DNA from: Thalassospira lohafexi
Lineage (GTDB): Bacteria > Pseudomonadota > Alphaproteobacteria > Rhodospirillales > Thalassospiraceae
Assembly: GCF_002844275.1 (NCBI RefSeq)
Contig: NZ_NXGX01000005.1
Location: 248,001 to 312,000 of the forward strand
Length of the DNA: 64,000 bases
Reading direction: 5' to 3'
Positions 6,221 to 15,455 of this stretch are shown here, piece by piece (the first letter of the stretch is position 1; the number at the start of each line of letters is the position of its first letter). Made by a program: the position numbers and the translations under genes. The notes beneath the pieces were generated by a model that ran no database searches, was not told the DNA's origin, and saw nothing but the letters and a program-made list of their open reading frames with translations.

Positions 6221-8311
6221 TTAGACTGGTGACTTTTTGGTTTGCCAATGCGGATCTACACAGGGACCTTTGTCTGGCCGGGCAAAGAAATACCCCTGAT
6301 AGGCATCAACCCCCATGCTGGCCAGTTCTGCGCGCTGCTGATCGGTTTCGACACCCTCGGCAATGACGTTAAGACCAAACCGATGCGCGATCAAAATCGC
6401 GCCTTCAATCACCACGCGGGCATTTTCATCCATTTTCAGGACAAAGGACTTATCGATCTTGACCGCATCCACCCGGATTTGATGCAAACGCGACAAGGAG
6501 GAATACCCCGTTCCGAAATCGTCAATGTGAACTTCAATACCCATGTCATGAAGAACCGATAAAACATCGGCAATCAGCATGATCTGGCGTTGGTCAAAAA
6601 TGGATTCCGTGACTTCAAGAATCAGACGGTTTGCCGGAAGTCCTGTTTCACGCAGGATACCTTCGACCATCCGTGCAAAGTTTGGCACAACGATCTGCCG
6701 AATGGAAACGTTGACCGCAACCTTGGTTGTCGGTGAAATGTCCTGCCAACTGTTAAGCGTCGTGCAGGCTTCACGCAACACCCACTCACCGATCCCGACG
6801 ATCTGAGCCGATTCTTCGGCAATTGGAATAAACTCATCCGGCGTGATGGTCCCAAGCTCAGCACTGTTCCAACGAAGCAGCACCTCATACGAGGTGATGG
6901 CGCCGTCCTTCGCACTGACCACGGGTTGATATGCAAGATAGAACTCATTTCCCTGCACAGCCCGACGGAGTGCCTGATTGATGCTCAAACGCCGTTCCTG
7001 TTCAAGCAGAAGCGTGCTGTCATAGTTATGGACGTTGCCGCGGCCTTCGCGCTTAACCTCGGCAGCAGCCAGATCAGCCCAGTGGATCAACTCGGAAATG
7101 CCCGGATTATGGCCGGTGGCAAAGGCGACACCGGTGCTAAAACCAACATGCAGGGTATGACCGGAAATATTGATCGGTTGATTGACCGAGTCACGGGTCT
7201 TTTTGATGGTTGCCATAACCAGCGAGTGAAGATCATCAATCGGGGCTGCCAGCACCATCAGGAATTCATCCCCACCCCAACGGCCAACCGCATGTTGTGG
7301 CCCACCAAACTGACGCAACCGCGCACCAACGACGCGAAGCACTTCATCGCCGATTGCGTGGCTTAGCCCGTCATTGATTTGTTTGAAATGATCAAGGTCA
7401 ATAAACAGAACGGCAAAATCAAGATCCCCTCCCCGGCCACAGACCTCGTCAAACCATTCGACAATTCCGTCACGATTCAAAAGCCCCGTTAACGTATCGT
7501 GGACCACCAGATTGCGGAGTTCCTCCGTACGCTGTGCCACGCGGGCTTCAAGCTTGGCATTCCAGTCTTCGGTAATGCGGTTCTTGTGCCGTAAATCTTC
7601 GACCAGCCCCTCGTTGCGGTGATGGAGGACCAGGGACCGAAACAGAACCACATGGTTGTTACGATGGGTAAACAGCATGACGAACAGGAATATGATCGCC
7701 AAAATGGCCAAAATGTAATTGAGCCCCGACATCGCGAGCAAAAGAATGGCTGGAGGGAGCAACAAAATGACCAGATATACCCGTCCGACAATGAAAATCG
7801 GCGCAAGTATGCCGGTGGCACCACCCGCAAGACCGGAAAAAATAATCAGAGTCAAAAACTGGCTTTCGCTGCGTACATTGGGGATTTGCAGAACCCCAAT
7901 CACCGCCCACAGCACAACAGCAACCAGCACACCGGCGACATATTCTTGATACCAGTGTTTATAATCCCGATCATCAAGTTCAGGCGTTTTCTGACGTACC
8001 TTATAGTACCGGAAACCCGACCATAAACGCACAAGACACACGGCCAGAACGGCGGCGAACCAAAGCAAGGTGTTAAGGACAACTTCGCCCTGCACCCAGA
8101 ACATCACCAAGAGCCCGGCCCCTGCGGCAAGGTTGACCAGAATGTTCGCCCAGCTATTGCGATATGCAAGATCAAGCTGATCCCGGCGCACCTTGCCGAT
8201 CAGATCTTTATCTGCTTCGTGACCGACATCCGGATCGACAAAGCGCTTTGCGAACCTTTTGACCAAACTGGTGGCTTTTTGACCCATCAGTACTTTTCGC
8301 CTCTGCTTCAT
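6221..8311 (-). CDS. Membrane GGDEF-EAL cyclic di-GMP enzyme
   Basis: A 696-residue protein with about six predicted membrane helices in residues 52-215, a short coiled coil (about 232-266), a GGDEF domain with intact RWGGDEF at 344-350, and an EAL domain. The EAL signature reads EVL (476-478), a common active variant. Other phosphodiesterase residues are present: the N in VAVNVS, ExxES, IDDFGTGYSSL (596-606), KIDKSF and AEGVET. No RxxD inhibitory site is seen at the usual place before GGDEF. Both cyclase and phosphodiesterase activity are possible. The start at 8311 has no clear ribosome site; the in-frame ATG at 8287 (MGQKATS) has GAGG about 12 bases upstream. Confidence 0.93.
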   Translation of the reverse strand: MKQRRKVLMGQKATSLVKRFAKRFVDPDVGHEADKDLIGKVRRDQLDLAYRNSWANILVNLAAGAGLLVMFWVQGEVVLNTLLWFAAVLAVCLVRLWSGFRYYKVRQKTPELDDRDYKHWYQEYVAGVLVAVVLWAVIGVLQIPNVRSESQFLTLIIFSGLAGGATGILAPIFIVGRVYLVILLLPPAILLLAMSGLNYILAILAIIFLFVMLFTHRNNHVVLFRSLVLHHRNEGLVEDLRHKNRITEDWNAKLEARVAQRTEELRNLVVHDTLTGLLNRDGIVEWFDEVCGRGGDLDFAVLFIDLDHFKQINDGLSHAIGDEVLRVVGARLRQFGGPQHAVGRWGGDEFLMVLAAPIDDLHSLVMATIKKTRDSVNQPINISGHTLHVGFSTGVAFATGHNPGISELIHWADLAAAEVKREGRGNVHNYDSTLLLEQERRLSINQALRRAVQGNEFYLAYQPVVSAKDGAITSYEVLLRWNSAELGTITPDEFIPIAEESAQIVGIGEWVLREACTTLNSWQDISPTTKVAVNVSIRQIVVPNFARMVEGILRETGLPANRLILEVTESIFDQRQIMLIADVLSVLHDMGIEVHIDDFGTGYSSLSRLHQIRVDAVKIDKSFVLKMDENARVVIEGAILIAHRFGLNVIAEGVETDQQRAELASMGVDAYQGYFFARPDKGPCVDPHWQTKKSPV

Positions 8312-8447
8312 CGTACGTATCTATGATCCTATACATAGGTACTAAATCAAGCCAGAGCGAATATACAAACAACGCACGCGTAAAAAGAGCGGAAATAGCG
8401 ACTTCTCACCAAAAGTCATAGGGTTTTGATTTCATTCACGAAGAAAC

Positions 8448-8481
8448 CCCGAACAGCCCCGCTGTAGCGCAACTGTTCGGG
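8448..8481 (-). terminator. Terminator-like hairpin after the SDR gene
   Basis: cccgaacag (8448-8456) pairs perfectly with ctgttcggg (8473-8481) around a 16-base loop. On the minus strand it is followed by a broken U-run (UUUCUUC), 30 bases after the SDR stop. Confidence 0.55.
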
Positions 8482-8510
8482 TGTAATTAGGGTCTGAACC
8501 CAATCAATCA

Positions 8511-9110
8511 TCAGAAGATTTCAAAAACCTGGCCGGTCTGAAGTCCTTCAACAGACTTGGCATACCCCAACGCAGCACGGGCGGCTGGCACCGGATCATG
8601 CCCACGGAAATAAGGAGCATAACCTTCCATCGCCTCGAGGATCACACCTGGACTTACAGCGTTGATACGCTGGCCCGGCTTCATTTCAATTGCCGCGGCT
8701 TTGACAAAGGACTCGATTGCACCATTGACCATTGATGCCGAACTGCCATAGCGGATCGGGTCCCGGGACAAAATACCGGTGGTCAGGGTGAAAGACGCAT
8801 TGTCGGCAACATAATCCCGCCCAATCAGCACAAGATTAACCTGCCCGAACAGTTTGTCATCAATCCCGATACGGTATTTTTCCTCGTCCATGTCGGCAAG
8901 GTCTCCGAAATGGACTTTGCCGGTTGTTGACACCACTGCATCAACCGCACCGACTTTTTCAAACATCGCACGGATCGATGCCGTGTCTTTGAGGTCAACT
9001 GTCACATCGCCACTGTTGCGCGATGCACGAATAATATCATGGCGTGCGGACAGTTCGGCATCAACGCCTTTGCCGATGATCCCCGATGCCCCGATCAATA
9101 GTACCTTCAT
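8511..9110 (-). CDS. Short-chain dehydrogenase/reductase lacking the YxxxK motif
   Basis: A 199-residue Rossmann-fold protein. The N-terminus has the glycine-rich nucleotide site GASGIIGKG and VSTTGK in place of NAG. The usual catalytic YxxxK is absent: the region reads GSSASMVNGAIESFVKAAA, where the lysine position is not conserved. A subgroup of short SDRs shares this SMVN form; their substrates are mostly unknown. I chose the second of two adjacent ATG codons because GGAG then lies 7 bases upstream. It is transcribed away from the LysR gene at 9214, which probably controls it. Confidence 0.88.
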   Translation of the reverse strand: MKVLLIGASGIIGKGVDAELSARHDIIRASRNSGDVTVDLKDTASIRAMFEKVGAVDAVVSTTGKVHFGDLADMDEEKYRIGIDDKLFGQVNLVLIGRDYVADNASFTLTTGILSRDPIRYGSSASMVNGAIESFVKAAAIEMKPGQRINAVSPGVILEAMEGYAPYFRGHDPVPAARAALGYAKSVEGLQTGQVFEIF

Positions 9111-9194
9111 CATCTATCTCCATATGTGGAATTTCCAATGAATGAAGGATTTCACAAAACAGTTCGGTCGATAATCTGGCAATTTTCAAACATG

Positions 9195-9214
9195 TTGTTT
9201 AATATATTAAACAA
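9195..9214. promoter_or_regulatory. Perfect 20-bp palindrome at the LysR start codon
   Basis: TTGTTTAATATATTAAACAA is a perfect palindrome between the divergent SDR and LysR genes. Its last base is the A of the LysR ATG. LysR proteins often bind A/T-rich interrupted palindromes and repress their own gene, so it is probably the LysR operator. Confidence 0.65.
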
Positions 9215-10140
9215 TGAAAGATTATCTTAGCGAAATGCGCAGCTTTGCTGCGGTGATTGAACAGGGCAGCTTTACCGATGCCGCCCGTGCAACCGGCACG
9301 TCCAAAGGGCTGATCAGTCAGCATGTCAAACGGCTTGAGGATGTGCTGGGTGCACAATTGCTGTTTCGCTCCACCCGCAAACTCGAACTGACCGAAATCG
9401 GTGGGACTTTTCTAACCTATTGTCAGAACATCACCCAAAGTGCCGATGCCGCGTTTGAAGCGGTCGAAGCACTGCGCGGTGAACCGGTTGGCAGCGTGCG
9501 CATCACGGTGCCGGTATCGTTTGGCGAGATGTTCTTGCAGGACATTATTGTCGAATTTCAAAAGATTCATCCGCGCATCCAGATCGAAATGGAACTGGAA
9601 AACACGTTCCGCGACTTGCAGGCGGCGCACATTGATATCGCCATTCGCGCCGGACTGACCGACGATCCCGATCAGGTTGCCATCCCGCTGGGCCAACTAT
9701 CCGAACTGGTGTGCGCCAGTCCGGCATATTGGCAACACCACACCAAACCGCAAACGCCGGATGATCTTTCCGATCATAATTGTCTGGTCAACTTTCAATA
9801 TTATAAGGACCGGAAATGGGTGTTCTTTTCACAAAGCGGTCCGCAGTCGATCACCGCACAGGGTAACTTGCGGTTAAACCACTACCCGCTTATCCGAAAT
9901 GCCACCGTGCAGGGGCTGGGTGTTGCCCGCCTGCCCCGCTATGTCGCGATGCCCGAAATCCGCGCAGGGCGGCTTGAAACCGCGCTGGAGGAGTATCATT
10001 CACCCTTGCGACCGATCTACCTTGTGTATGCTTACCAGGGCAACCTTCCGGTCAAGAACAGGCTGATGATTGATTTCATTCGAAACTGGTTTACCGAGCG
10101 CCCTGACCTTCTGGAAACCAATGGGCTAAACGGCGTCTAA
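9214..10140 (+). CDS. LysR-family transcriptional regulator
   Basis: A 308-residue regulator with the N-terminal winged helix-turn-helix (SFTDAARATGTSKGLISQHVKRLEDVLGAQLLFRSTRKLELTEIG, residues about 20-65) and a LysR substrate-binding domain from about 92. An in-frame TAA three bases upstream (9208-9210) fixes 9214 as the earliest start; no ribosome site precedes it, so translation may be leaderless or begin at the ATG at 9235. It is divergent from the SDR gene and likely regulates it. The effector is unknown. Confidence 0.92.
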   Translation: MKDYLSEMRSFAAVIEQGSFTDAARATGTSKGLISQHVKRLEDVLGAQLLFRSTRKLELTEIGGTFLTYCQNITQSADAAFEAVEALRGEPVGSVRITVPVSFGEMFLQDIIVEFQKIHPRIQIEMELENTFRDLQAAHIDIAIRAGLTDDPDQVAIPLGQLSELVCASPAYWQHHTKPQTPDDLSDHNCLVNFQYYKDRKWVFFSQSGPQSITAQGNLRLNHYPLIRNATVQGLGVARLPRYVAMPEIRAGRLETALEEYHSPLRPIYLVYAYQGNLPVKNRLMIDFIRNWFTERPDLLETNGLNGV

Positions 10141-10151
10141 AAGCCGTTTGC

Positions 10152-10991
10152 TTAAACCAGATCGGTCATCGCGATAACATCTGACGGTTCAAGCCCCTCT
10201 TCACGCATGGATCGCAAGGTTTTGGATTTATCTCGTTTGGCAAACCGCTTCCCGTCCGGCCCGGTCAGAAGTCCATGATGGTGATATTCCGGCACGTCAT
10301 AGCCCAGAACTTCTTGTAGCAGCCGATGCAGGTGGCTGGCAAAGAACAGGTCCTCACCACGGGTAACAAGGCTAATACCCTGCAAATGGTCATCATGGGT
10401 CACCGACAAATGATAGCTGGTCGGGGTCTCTTTGCGGGCGAGGACAACATCGCCGAAAATTTCCGGTGTAGCAATTTGACGCCCCGCCGCACGGTCAAAC
10501 CAGACAAGTTCGCGACCGACCCGACCAACTGCGGCCGTCATATCCAAACGCAGGGCATAACTTTCACCTGCGGCGATACGGTCACGACGTTCTTTGGCAG
10601 AACAGGCACGGCAGGTCCCCGGATAGAGCGCTCCATCCGGTCCATGCGGTGCATTGCCAATCTGGGCGACTTCCGCCTGAATGTCTTTACGCGTGCAGAA
10701 ACACGGATACAGCAGCCCCATATCCGTCAGGCGATCAAGAACGTTTTGATAATCCGAAAAATGATCCGACTGCACACGAACGGGTTCTTCCCATTCAAGC
10801 CCCAGCCACGCGAGGTCCTGATAAATCGCATCAAGATATTCCGCACGGCAACGGGTTTGATCGATGTCTTCAATCCGCAACAGGAACCGGCCATGTGGCC
10901 CGGACTGTTTGAACGAAAACAGTGCCGATGCCGCATGACCAAGGTGCAAGTAGCCAGTTGGGCTTGGCGCAAATCGGGTAATTGCTGTCAT
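10152..10991 (-). CDS. gluQ: Glutamyl-Q tRNA(Asp) synthetase
   Basis: A 279-residue truncated glutamyl-tRNA synthetase paralogue that charges glutamate onto queuosine in tRNA-Asp. It has FAPSPTGYLHLGHA (the HIGH site), LRIEDIDQTR, a zinc site made from CFC and CRAC, and the KMSKS counterpart FAKRDKS. There is no anticodon-binding domain, as expected for GluQRS. The frame can be extended to a TTG at 11012, but the ATG at 10991 gives the standard N-terminus MTAITRFAPSP and has a GGGGGA about 12 bases upstream. It follows cobT by 26 bases, so it is probably in the cobS-cobT transcript. Confidence 0.94.
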   Translation of the reverse strand: MTAITRFAPSPTGYLHLGHAASALFSFKQSGPHGRFLLRIEDIDQTRCRAEYLDAIYQDLAWLGLEWEEPVRVQSDHFSDYQNVLDRLTDMGLLYPCFCTRKDIQAEVAQIGNAPHGPDGALYPGTCRACSAKERRDRIAAGESYALRLDMTAAVGRVGRELVWFDRAAGRQIATPEIFGDVVLARKETPTSYHLSVTHDDHLQGISLVTRGEDLFFASHLHRLLQEVLGYDVPEYHHHGLLTGPDGKRFAKRDKSKTLRSMREEGLEPSDVIAMTDLV

Positions 10992-11017
10992 AGCGTCAGC
11001 ACCGTCCCCCAAGAAGT

Positions 11018-12994
11018 TTACCAGCGGTCGCGATCACCTGCGGCACGATCACGCGCCTGCCCGGTATCAGCTGGAACGTGGCGGATTGGGCGTTTGGGCT
11101 GGCGCGCACCTTTTTCATCGAACAGATCGGAGAGTTCGCGCAGCATCGCGCCACCCAGTTCCTCGGGATCGTTGATGGTCACGGCACGCTGGTAATAACG
11201 TGTGACATCATGACCAATCCCGATCGCCATCAGTTCGACCGGTGACTTGGTTTCGATCCAGTCAATCACTTCGCGCAAATGCCGTTCAAGGTAATTTCCC
11301 GAATTGACCGACAGGGTGGAATCATCGACCGGCGCACCGTCGGAAATCACCATCATGATCCGGCGTTGTTCAGACCGGCCCAACAGGCGTTCATGCGCCC
11401 ACAGAAGCGCCTCGCCATCGATGTTTTCCTTAAGCAACCCTTCGCGCAGCATCAAGCCAAGGTTCTTGCGCGCACGACGCCACGGCGTATCGGCCGCCTT
11501 ATAGATGATATGACGCAGATCATTGAGACGCCCCGGTTTTGGCGGCTTGTCCTGCTCGACCCAGCGTTCACGCGACTGCCCGCCTTTCCACTGACGGGTG
11601 GTGAAGCCCAGAATTTCGACCTTCACCCCGCAGCGTTCAAGTGTTCGGGCAAGAATATCGGCAGAAAGGGCCGCAATCGTAATCGGACGCCCGCGCATCG
11701 AGCCGGAATTATCAATCAGAAGAGTGACAACCGTATCGCGGAAATCAGTATCCTGTTCCTGTTTGAACGACAGGGACGTGGATGGCGTCGAGACAATCCG
11801 GGCCAGTTTGGCAGCATCGAGAATGCCTTCTTCAAGGTCGAAGTCCCAGCCACGGTTTTGCTGCGCCATCAGGCGGCGTTGCAACCGGTTGGCCAGACGC
11901 GACACCACGTTCTGCAAATTCGCCAGTTGCTTATCAAGCATGGCTCGCAGACGGGAAAGTTCCAGCCCTTCGCACAGCTCATCAGCCGTGACGATTTCAT
12001 CGAACTCACGCGTGAACGGCTCATACCCACGTTCAAGCGGCTCATTGCGACCATCAAACTCGGGTTGTTCACCCGGTCCGGCAGGCTGTTCTTCCTGCGA
12101 CATGGCTTCAAGTTGCTGATCGTCGATATCGCCTTCACCGGCTTCGGCGTCTTCGGTGCCAGCGTCCTGCTGATCATCACTGCCATCGGGTTCAGAATCG
12201 TCGTTCTGCCCCTGCTGGCCGCCCTGACTTTCCAGATCCTCCTGATCAGGATCGTTTTCGCCACCTTGTTCCTCGTCATCCTCGCTATCCTGATCAGGCG
12301 GGGAATCATCGCCAAGGTCATCTTCAAGCGACAAATGATCGAGCAAACGGCGCATGCTGCGCGCAAAAGCGTCCTGATCATCAAGAACATCGCGCAGATC
12401 GCCAAGGTCGGCTCCCGCCTTGTCTTCGATATGCGACCGCCACAGATCAATCAGTGGCTGTGCTGATTCAGGGGCTTTTTCGCCCGTGAAGACTTCACGG
12501 GCGAGCATACCGATGGCATCGGCAAACGGTGCATCTTCGCGTGCCGTCAGCCGGTGATATCCTTTGGCGTGACAATCCTGTTCGAAATGTTCATGCAGGT
12601 TTTTACGCACACCGGGAAAATACCGCGATCCCACCGCTTCGCAGCGCGCAGTTTCAAGTGCGTCATACACAGCCTGTGCTTCGGCGGTTTCGGGCATACG
12701 CCGGGCGTGCAATGCCGCATCATGATGGCGCATTTTAAGCGCCCAGCCATCTGCAACGCCGCGTAAATCAGCAACTTCGCCCTTTGGCAGGGCTTGCTTG
12801 GGCATTGGCAGGCGGACGTGTTCACCATATCCGCCGGGCCGACCACCTTTGACAAAGCCTACTTCCAGATCATTACGCCCGGCAAGCGCGCGAAACGTCG
12901 CCGCCGTGCCGCGCAAAAACCCGGAAAGAGCCTCATCATTTTTCATTGTCTCACCCGCCTTGGGAACCAACTCGCCGATCTGCTTTAATGCCAT
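11018..12994 (-). CDS. cobT: Cobaltochelatase subunit CobT
   Basis: A 658-residue subunit of the aerobic cobalt chelatase, which with CobS and CobN inserts cobalt into hydrogenobyrinic acid diamide. The N-terminal domain is followed by a highly acidic linker (residues about 224-310, rich in D/E/Q/G) and a C-terminal von Willebrand A domain with the metal site DNSGSM at 428-433 and a later SDGAP. This layout and length are standard for CobT. cobS lies 11 bases upstream in the same operon. cobN is not in the window. An in-frame ATG at residue 17 is a possible alternative start. Confidence 0.96.
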   Translation of the reverse strand: MALKQIGELVPKAGETMKNDEALSGFLRGTAATFRALAGRNDLEVGFVKGGRPGGYGEHVRLPMPKQALPKGEVADLRGVADGWALKMRHHDAALHARRMPETAEAQAVYDALETARCEAVGSRYFPGVRKNLHEHFEQDCHAKGYHRLTAREDAPFADAIGMLAREVFTGEKAPESAQPLIDLWRSHIEDKAGADLGDLRDVLDDQDAFARSMRRLLDHLSLEDDLGDDSPPDQDSEDDEEQGGENDPDQEDLESQGGQQGQNDDSEPDGSDDQQDAGTEDAEAGEGDIDDQQLEAMSQEEQPAGPGEQPEFDGRNEPLERGYEPFTREFDEIVTADELCEGLELSRLRAMLDKQLANLQNVVSRLANRLQRRLMAQQNRGWDFDLEEGILDAAKLARIVSTPSTSLSFKQEQDTDFRDTVVTLLIDNSGSMRGRPITIAALSADILARTLERCGVKVEILGFTTRQWKGGQSRERWVEQDKPPKPGRLNDLRHIIYKAADTPWRRARKNLGLMLREGLLKENIDGEALLWAHERLLGRSEQRRIMMVISDGAPVDDSTLSVNSGNYLERHLREVIDWIETKSPVELMAIGIGHDVTRYYQRAVTINDPEELGGAMLRELSDLFDEKGARQPKRPIRHVPADTGQARDRAAGDRDRW

Positions 12995-13005
12995 GGGATC
13001 GCTGC

Positions 13006-14076
13006 TTAACGAACCATCACATTAATGGCTTCTTCGGGCAGTTCTTCGCCAAAGCACCGTTGATAGTATTCAGCCAGGATCGGACGTTCGACTTCATCGC
13101 AACGGTTCAGGAACGTTACGCGGAAGGCATAAGACATATCACCGAAGATCTTGGTGTTTTCCGCCAGGGTGATCACGGTACGCGGGCTCATCACGGTTGA
13201 AATATCACCCGCAACAAACCCGTGCCGTGTCAGGTTGGCAAGCGCAACCATGGCTTCGATTTTCGAACGGCCTTCCGGCGTATCAAAATCTGGCACCTTG
13301 GCGGCGATGATGTTGGTTTCATCTTCGACCGACAGATAGTTCAGGGTCGCAACAACCGACCAACGGTCCATCTGTGCCTGGTTAATCTGCTGGGTACCAT
13401 GGTAAAGGCCCGTAGTGTCACCAAGGCCAACCGTGTTCGAGGTTGCGAACAGGCGGAAGTGCGAATGCGGATGGATCACCTTGTTCTGATCAAGCAGGGT
13501 CAATTTACCGTCCACTTCCAAAACACGCTGGATCACAAACATCACGTCCGGGCGACCGGCATCATATTCGTCAAAGACCATCGCGACCGGGCGTTTAAGC
13601 GCCCACGGCAAGATGCCTTCGCGGAATTCGGTAACCTGTTTGCCATCCCGCAGAACAATCGCATCCTTACCGATCAGGTCAATACGGCTGATATGGCTAT
13701 CAAGGTTCACGCGTACACACGGCCAGTTCAAGCGTGCCGCCACCTGTTCGATATGGGTCGATTTACCCGTGCCGTGATACCCTTGGATCATCACACGGCG
13801 ATTGTGGGCAAAGCCTGCTAAAATCGCCAATGTGGTATCGCGGTCAAACCGATAGGTCGGATCAATCGCGGGCACATGTTCGCTGCCCTGACTAAAGGCA
13901 GGGACGTCCATATCGGCATCAATTCCGAACGTATCACGGACGGAAATGGTGGTATCAGGCGTGTCCAGCGGATGTTCGGCTGCTGCACCTGTCGCTTCGT
14001 AACCTTGGCTCATAAGTACTCGCGCATTATCTTGGACCGACGCTGGTGGCGCGGTCGTTTCATTAAACTTGCTCAT
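13006..14076 (-). CDS. cobS: Cobaltochelatase subunit CobS (AAA+ ATPase)
   Basis: A 356-residue MoxR-clade AAA+ ATPase that forms rings with CobT and powers cobalt insertion by CobN. Walker A is GYHGTGKS (99-106) and Walker B is VAMVFDE (164-170), followed by the sensor-type segment [22 protein letters not shown] typical of CobS. It is the first gene of the cobS-cobT-gluQ cluster. A J-domain gene lies upstream in the same direction across a 129-base gap, an arrangement common in alphaproteobacteria. Confidence 0.96.
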   Translation of the reverse strand: MSKFNETTAPPASVQDNARVLMSQGYEATGAAAEHPLDTPDTTISVRDTFGIDADMDVPAFSQGSEHVPAIDPTYRFDRDTTLAILAGFAHNRRVMIQGYHGTGKSTHIEQVAARLNWPCVRVNLDSHISRIDLIGKDAIVLRDGKQVTEFREGILPWALKRPVAMVFDEYDAGRPDVMFVIQRVLEVDGKLTLLDQNKVIHPHSHFRLFATSNTVGLGDTTGLYHGTQQINQAQMDRWSVVATLNYLSVEDETNIIAAKVPDFDTPEGRSKIEAMVALANLTRHGFVAGDISTVMSPRTVITLAENTKIFGDMSYAFRVTFLNRCDEVERPILAEYYQRCFGEELPEEAINVMVR

Positions 14077-14205
14077 TAATAGCGGCTAAGTCGCATCACA
14101 CAAAGGGAAGATGCGCAAAAAATCTTTATTACCGCAAAAGGATTAATCGATAAGCCATCCTACGGGCCGGTTCGACAATCGGATTTAACAAAAATCCACT
14201 CAGGA

Positions 14206-14856
14206 TCAAAGTGAAACACGCGATTCAAGATCGCGGATATAGCTCATCAAGGACGAATAAGCCGCACTGATCATTTTAAACCGCTCCTCTGCCACTTTAT
14301 CCCCGCCATTTGCGTCCGGGTGATACTTCTTTGACAGGGCCTTATACTTGGTTTTCAACTCGTCTCGGGTAAACGGCCAGCCAAGATCAAGCGTCGCCAT
14401 CGCCTGTTGTTGTTCGGACGGCATGCCAAGCGCACCTGCACGGCGCTGAGCTTCTTCGCTTTTGCGTTTTTGCTCTGCGCGCGCCCGGTCATCGGCCCCG
14501 GGACCATGATGGGTTTGATCGCCGTCTTCATTGAAAAAGCCGAACCCGTCCCGGAATTTGAAATTGAACGGCTTTTTGGACCCGCGAATGTGACCGAACT
14601 GCCAAGTGGGGCGCTGCCAGTGCGTATCACGGCGCATGTCACTTTCAATATCTTCGGCCTTCATGCCGGCATAGTAGTTCCAGGATTTGTTGTATTCGCG
14701 CACATGCTCGAGGCAGAACTGATAATACTCACTCAGCTTGCGATCTTTGGGCGCACGAAATTCCCCATGACCGTCACAGTCTGGCCAATCGCATTCGGGC
14801 AAGACCGGTTCGTCATGATAAAGTGTTCTGCGCTTGTTGCGGTGTCCTCGGTTCAT
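14206..14856 (-). CDS. J-domain protein
   Basis: A 216-residue protein with a C-terminal J domain (about 155-210): LGWPFTRDELKTKYKALSKKYHPDANGG, with the essential HPD and later FKMISAAYSSL. The N-terminal part has C-x(4)-C and further Cys/His residues (CDWPDCDGHGEFRAP, FCLEHVREYNKSWNYYAGM). It lacks the G/F and zinc-repeat regions of DnaJ, so it is a specialised DnaK co-chaperone of unknown client. It is divergent from bolA and lies upstream of cobS, a widely conserved order in this class. Confidence 0.93.
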   Translation of the reverse strand: MNRGHRNKRRTLYHDEPVLPECDWPDCDGHGEFRAPKDRKLSEYYQFCLEHVREYNKSWNYYAGMKAEDIESDMRRDTHWQRPTWQFGHIRGSKKPFNFKFRDGFGFFNEDGDQTHHGPGADDRARAEQKRKSEEAQRRAGALGMPSEQQQAMATLDLGWPFTRDELKTKYKALSKKYHPDANGGDKVAEERFKMISAAYSSLMSYIRDLESRVSL

Positions 14857-15016
14857 GTGCGTCTATATGTTCTGGATATCGCTGCTCGCAATATCATACG
14901 GTTCGATTAAATGCGATAAAAGGCTTGAAAAACTGCCGTCGCATGACAGAACGTCACCCTACGTTTCGTTTTTTGCAGTGATCTGCAAACATCCAATGGA
15001 AATAGAGGCTCTTATC

Positions 15017-15313
15017 ATGCAGGTTGCCAATCAGATTCGTGACATCCTGACCAAAGAATTTACCCCGGCCAAACTCGAAATCATCGACGATTCGTCGAAA
15101 CATGCCGGTCATTCGGGTGCAGACCCGCGCGGCGAGTCCCATTTTTCAGTTCTGGTTGTCTCTGACAAATTTGATGGAGAAAACCGCGTCAGCCGTCAGC
15201 GACTTGTTTATAGCGCCCTTGACGAGCTTCTCAAGGACCGGGTCCATGCGCTCGCCCTGAAAACCATGACCCCGGCCGAGTACGAAGCAGCAGCGGCACA
15301 AAGAAACACATAA
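15017..15313 (+). CDS. bolA: BolA family protein
   Basis: A 98-residue BolA-like protein: an N-terminal helix (MQVANQIRDILTKEFTP), LEIIDDSSKHAGH, the ESHFSVLVVSDKF segment, and RQRLVYSALDELLKDRVHALALKTMTPAEY. The SKHAGH and FxV motifs match the family, which partners with monothiol glutaredoxins in iron-sulfur handling. The open frame extends far upstream, but the ATG at 15017 has GAGG about 10 bases before it; an ATG at 14996 is the other candidate. It is divergent from the J-domain gene. Confidence 0.94.
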   Translation: MQVANQIRDILTKEFTPAKLEIIDDSSKHAGHSGADPRGESHFSVLVVSDKFDGENRVSRQRLVYSALDELLKDRVHALALKTMTPAEYEAAAAQRNT

Positions 15314-15380
15314 GGCGATTTCCGCATTGTGAAATCAACCTAGACGATCTTTCCGTTTAAGCGCATTGCTTTAAGAACAA

Positions 15381-15409
15381 GCCACGCCTGCAACCATTGC
15401 AGGCGTGGC
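15381..15409 (+). terminator. Strong hairpin after bolA, no U-run on the plus strand
   Basis: A perfect 13-bp stem, gccacgcctgcaa (15381-15393) with ttgcaggcgtggc (15397-15409), and a 3-base loop. No T-run follows on the plus strand; on the minus strand a broken one does (TTGTTCTT). It may end bolA transcription inefficiently, or be a leader structure for the next gene 46 bases on. Confidence 0.45.
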
Positions 15410-15455
15410 ACAGATACCGGTCAATGGTATCTGGTTTAAACGGGAGGACTATGTA

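Noticed and set aside
10326-11195. 289-codon plus-strand open frame opposite gluQ and the cobT end
   Set aside because: It runs across two real genes and lacks any recognisable protein features.
11279-12466. 395-codon open frame on the plus strand opposite cobT
   Set aside because: It mirrors the acidic linker and VWA region of cobT; cobT has clear domains and codon pattern, and the antisense product is a basic, hydrophobic string without motifs.
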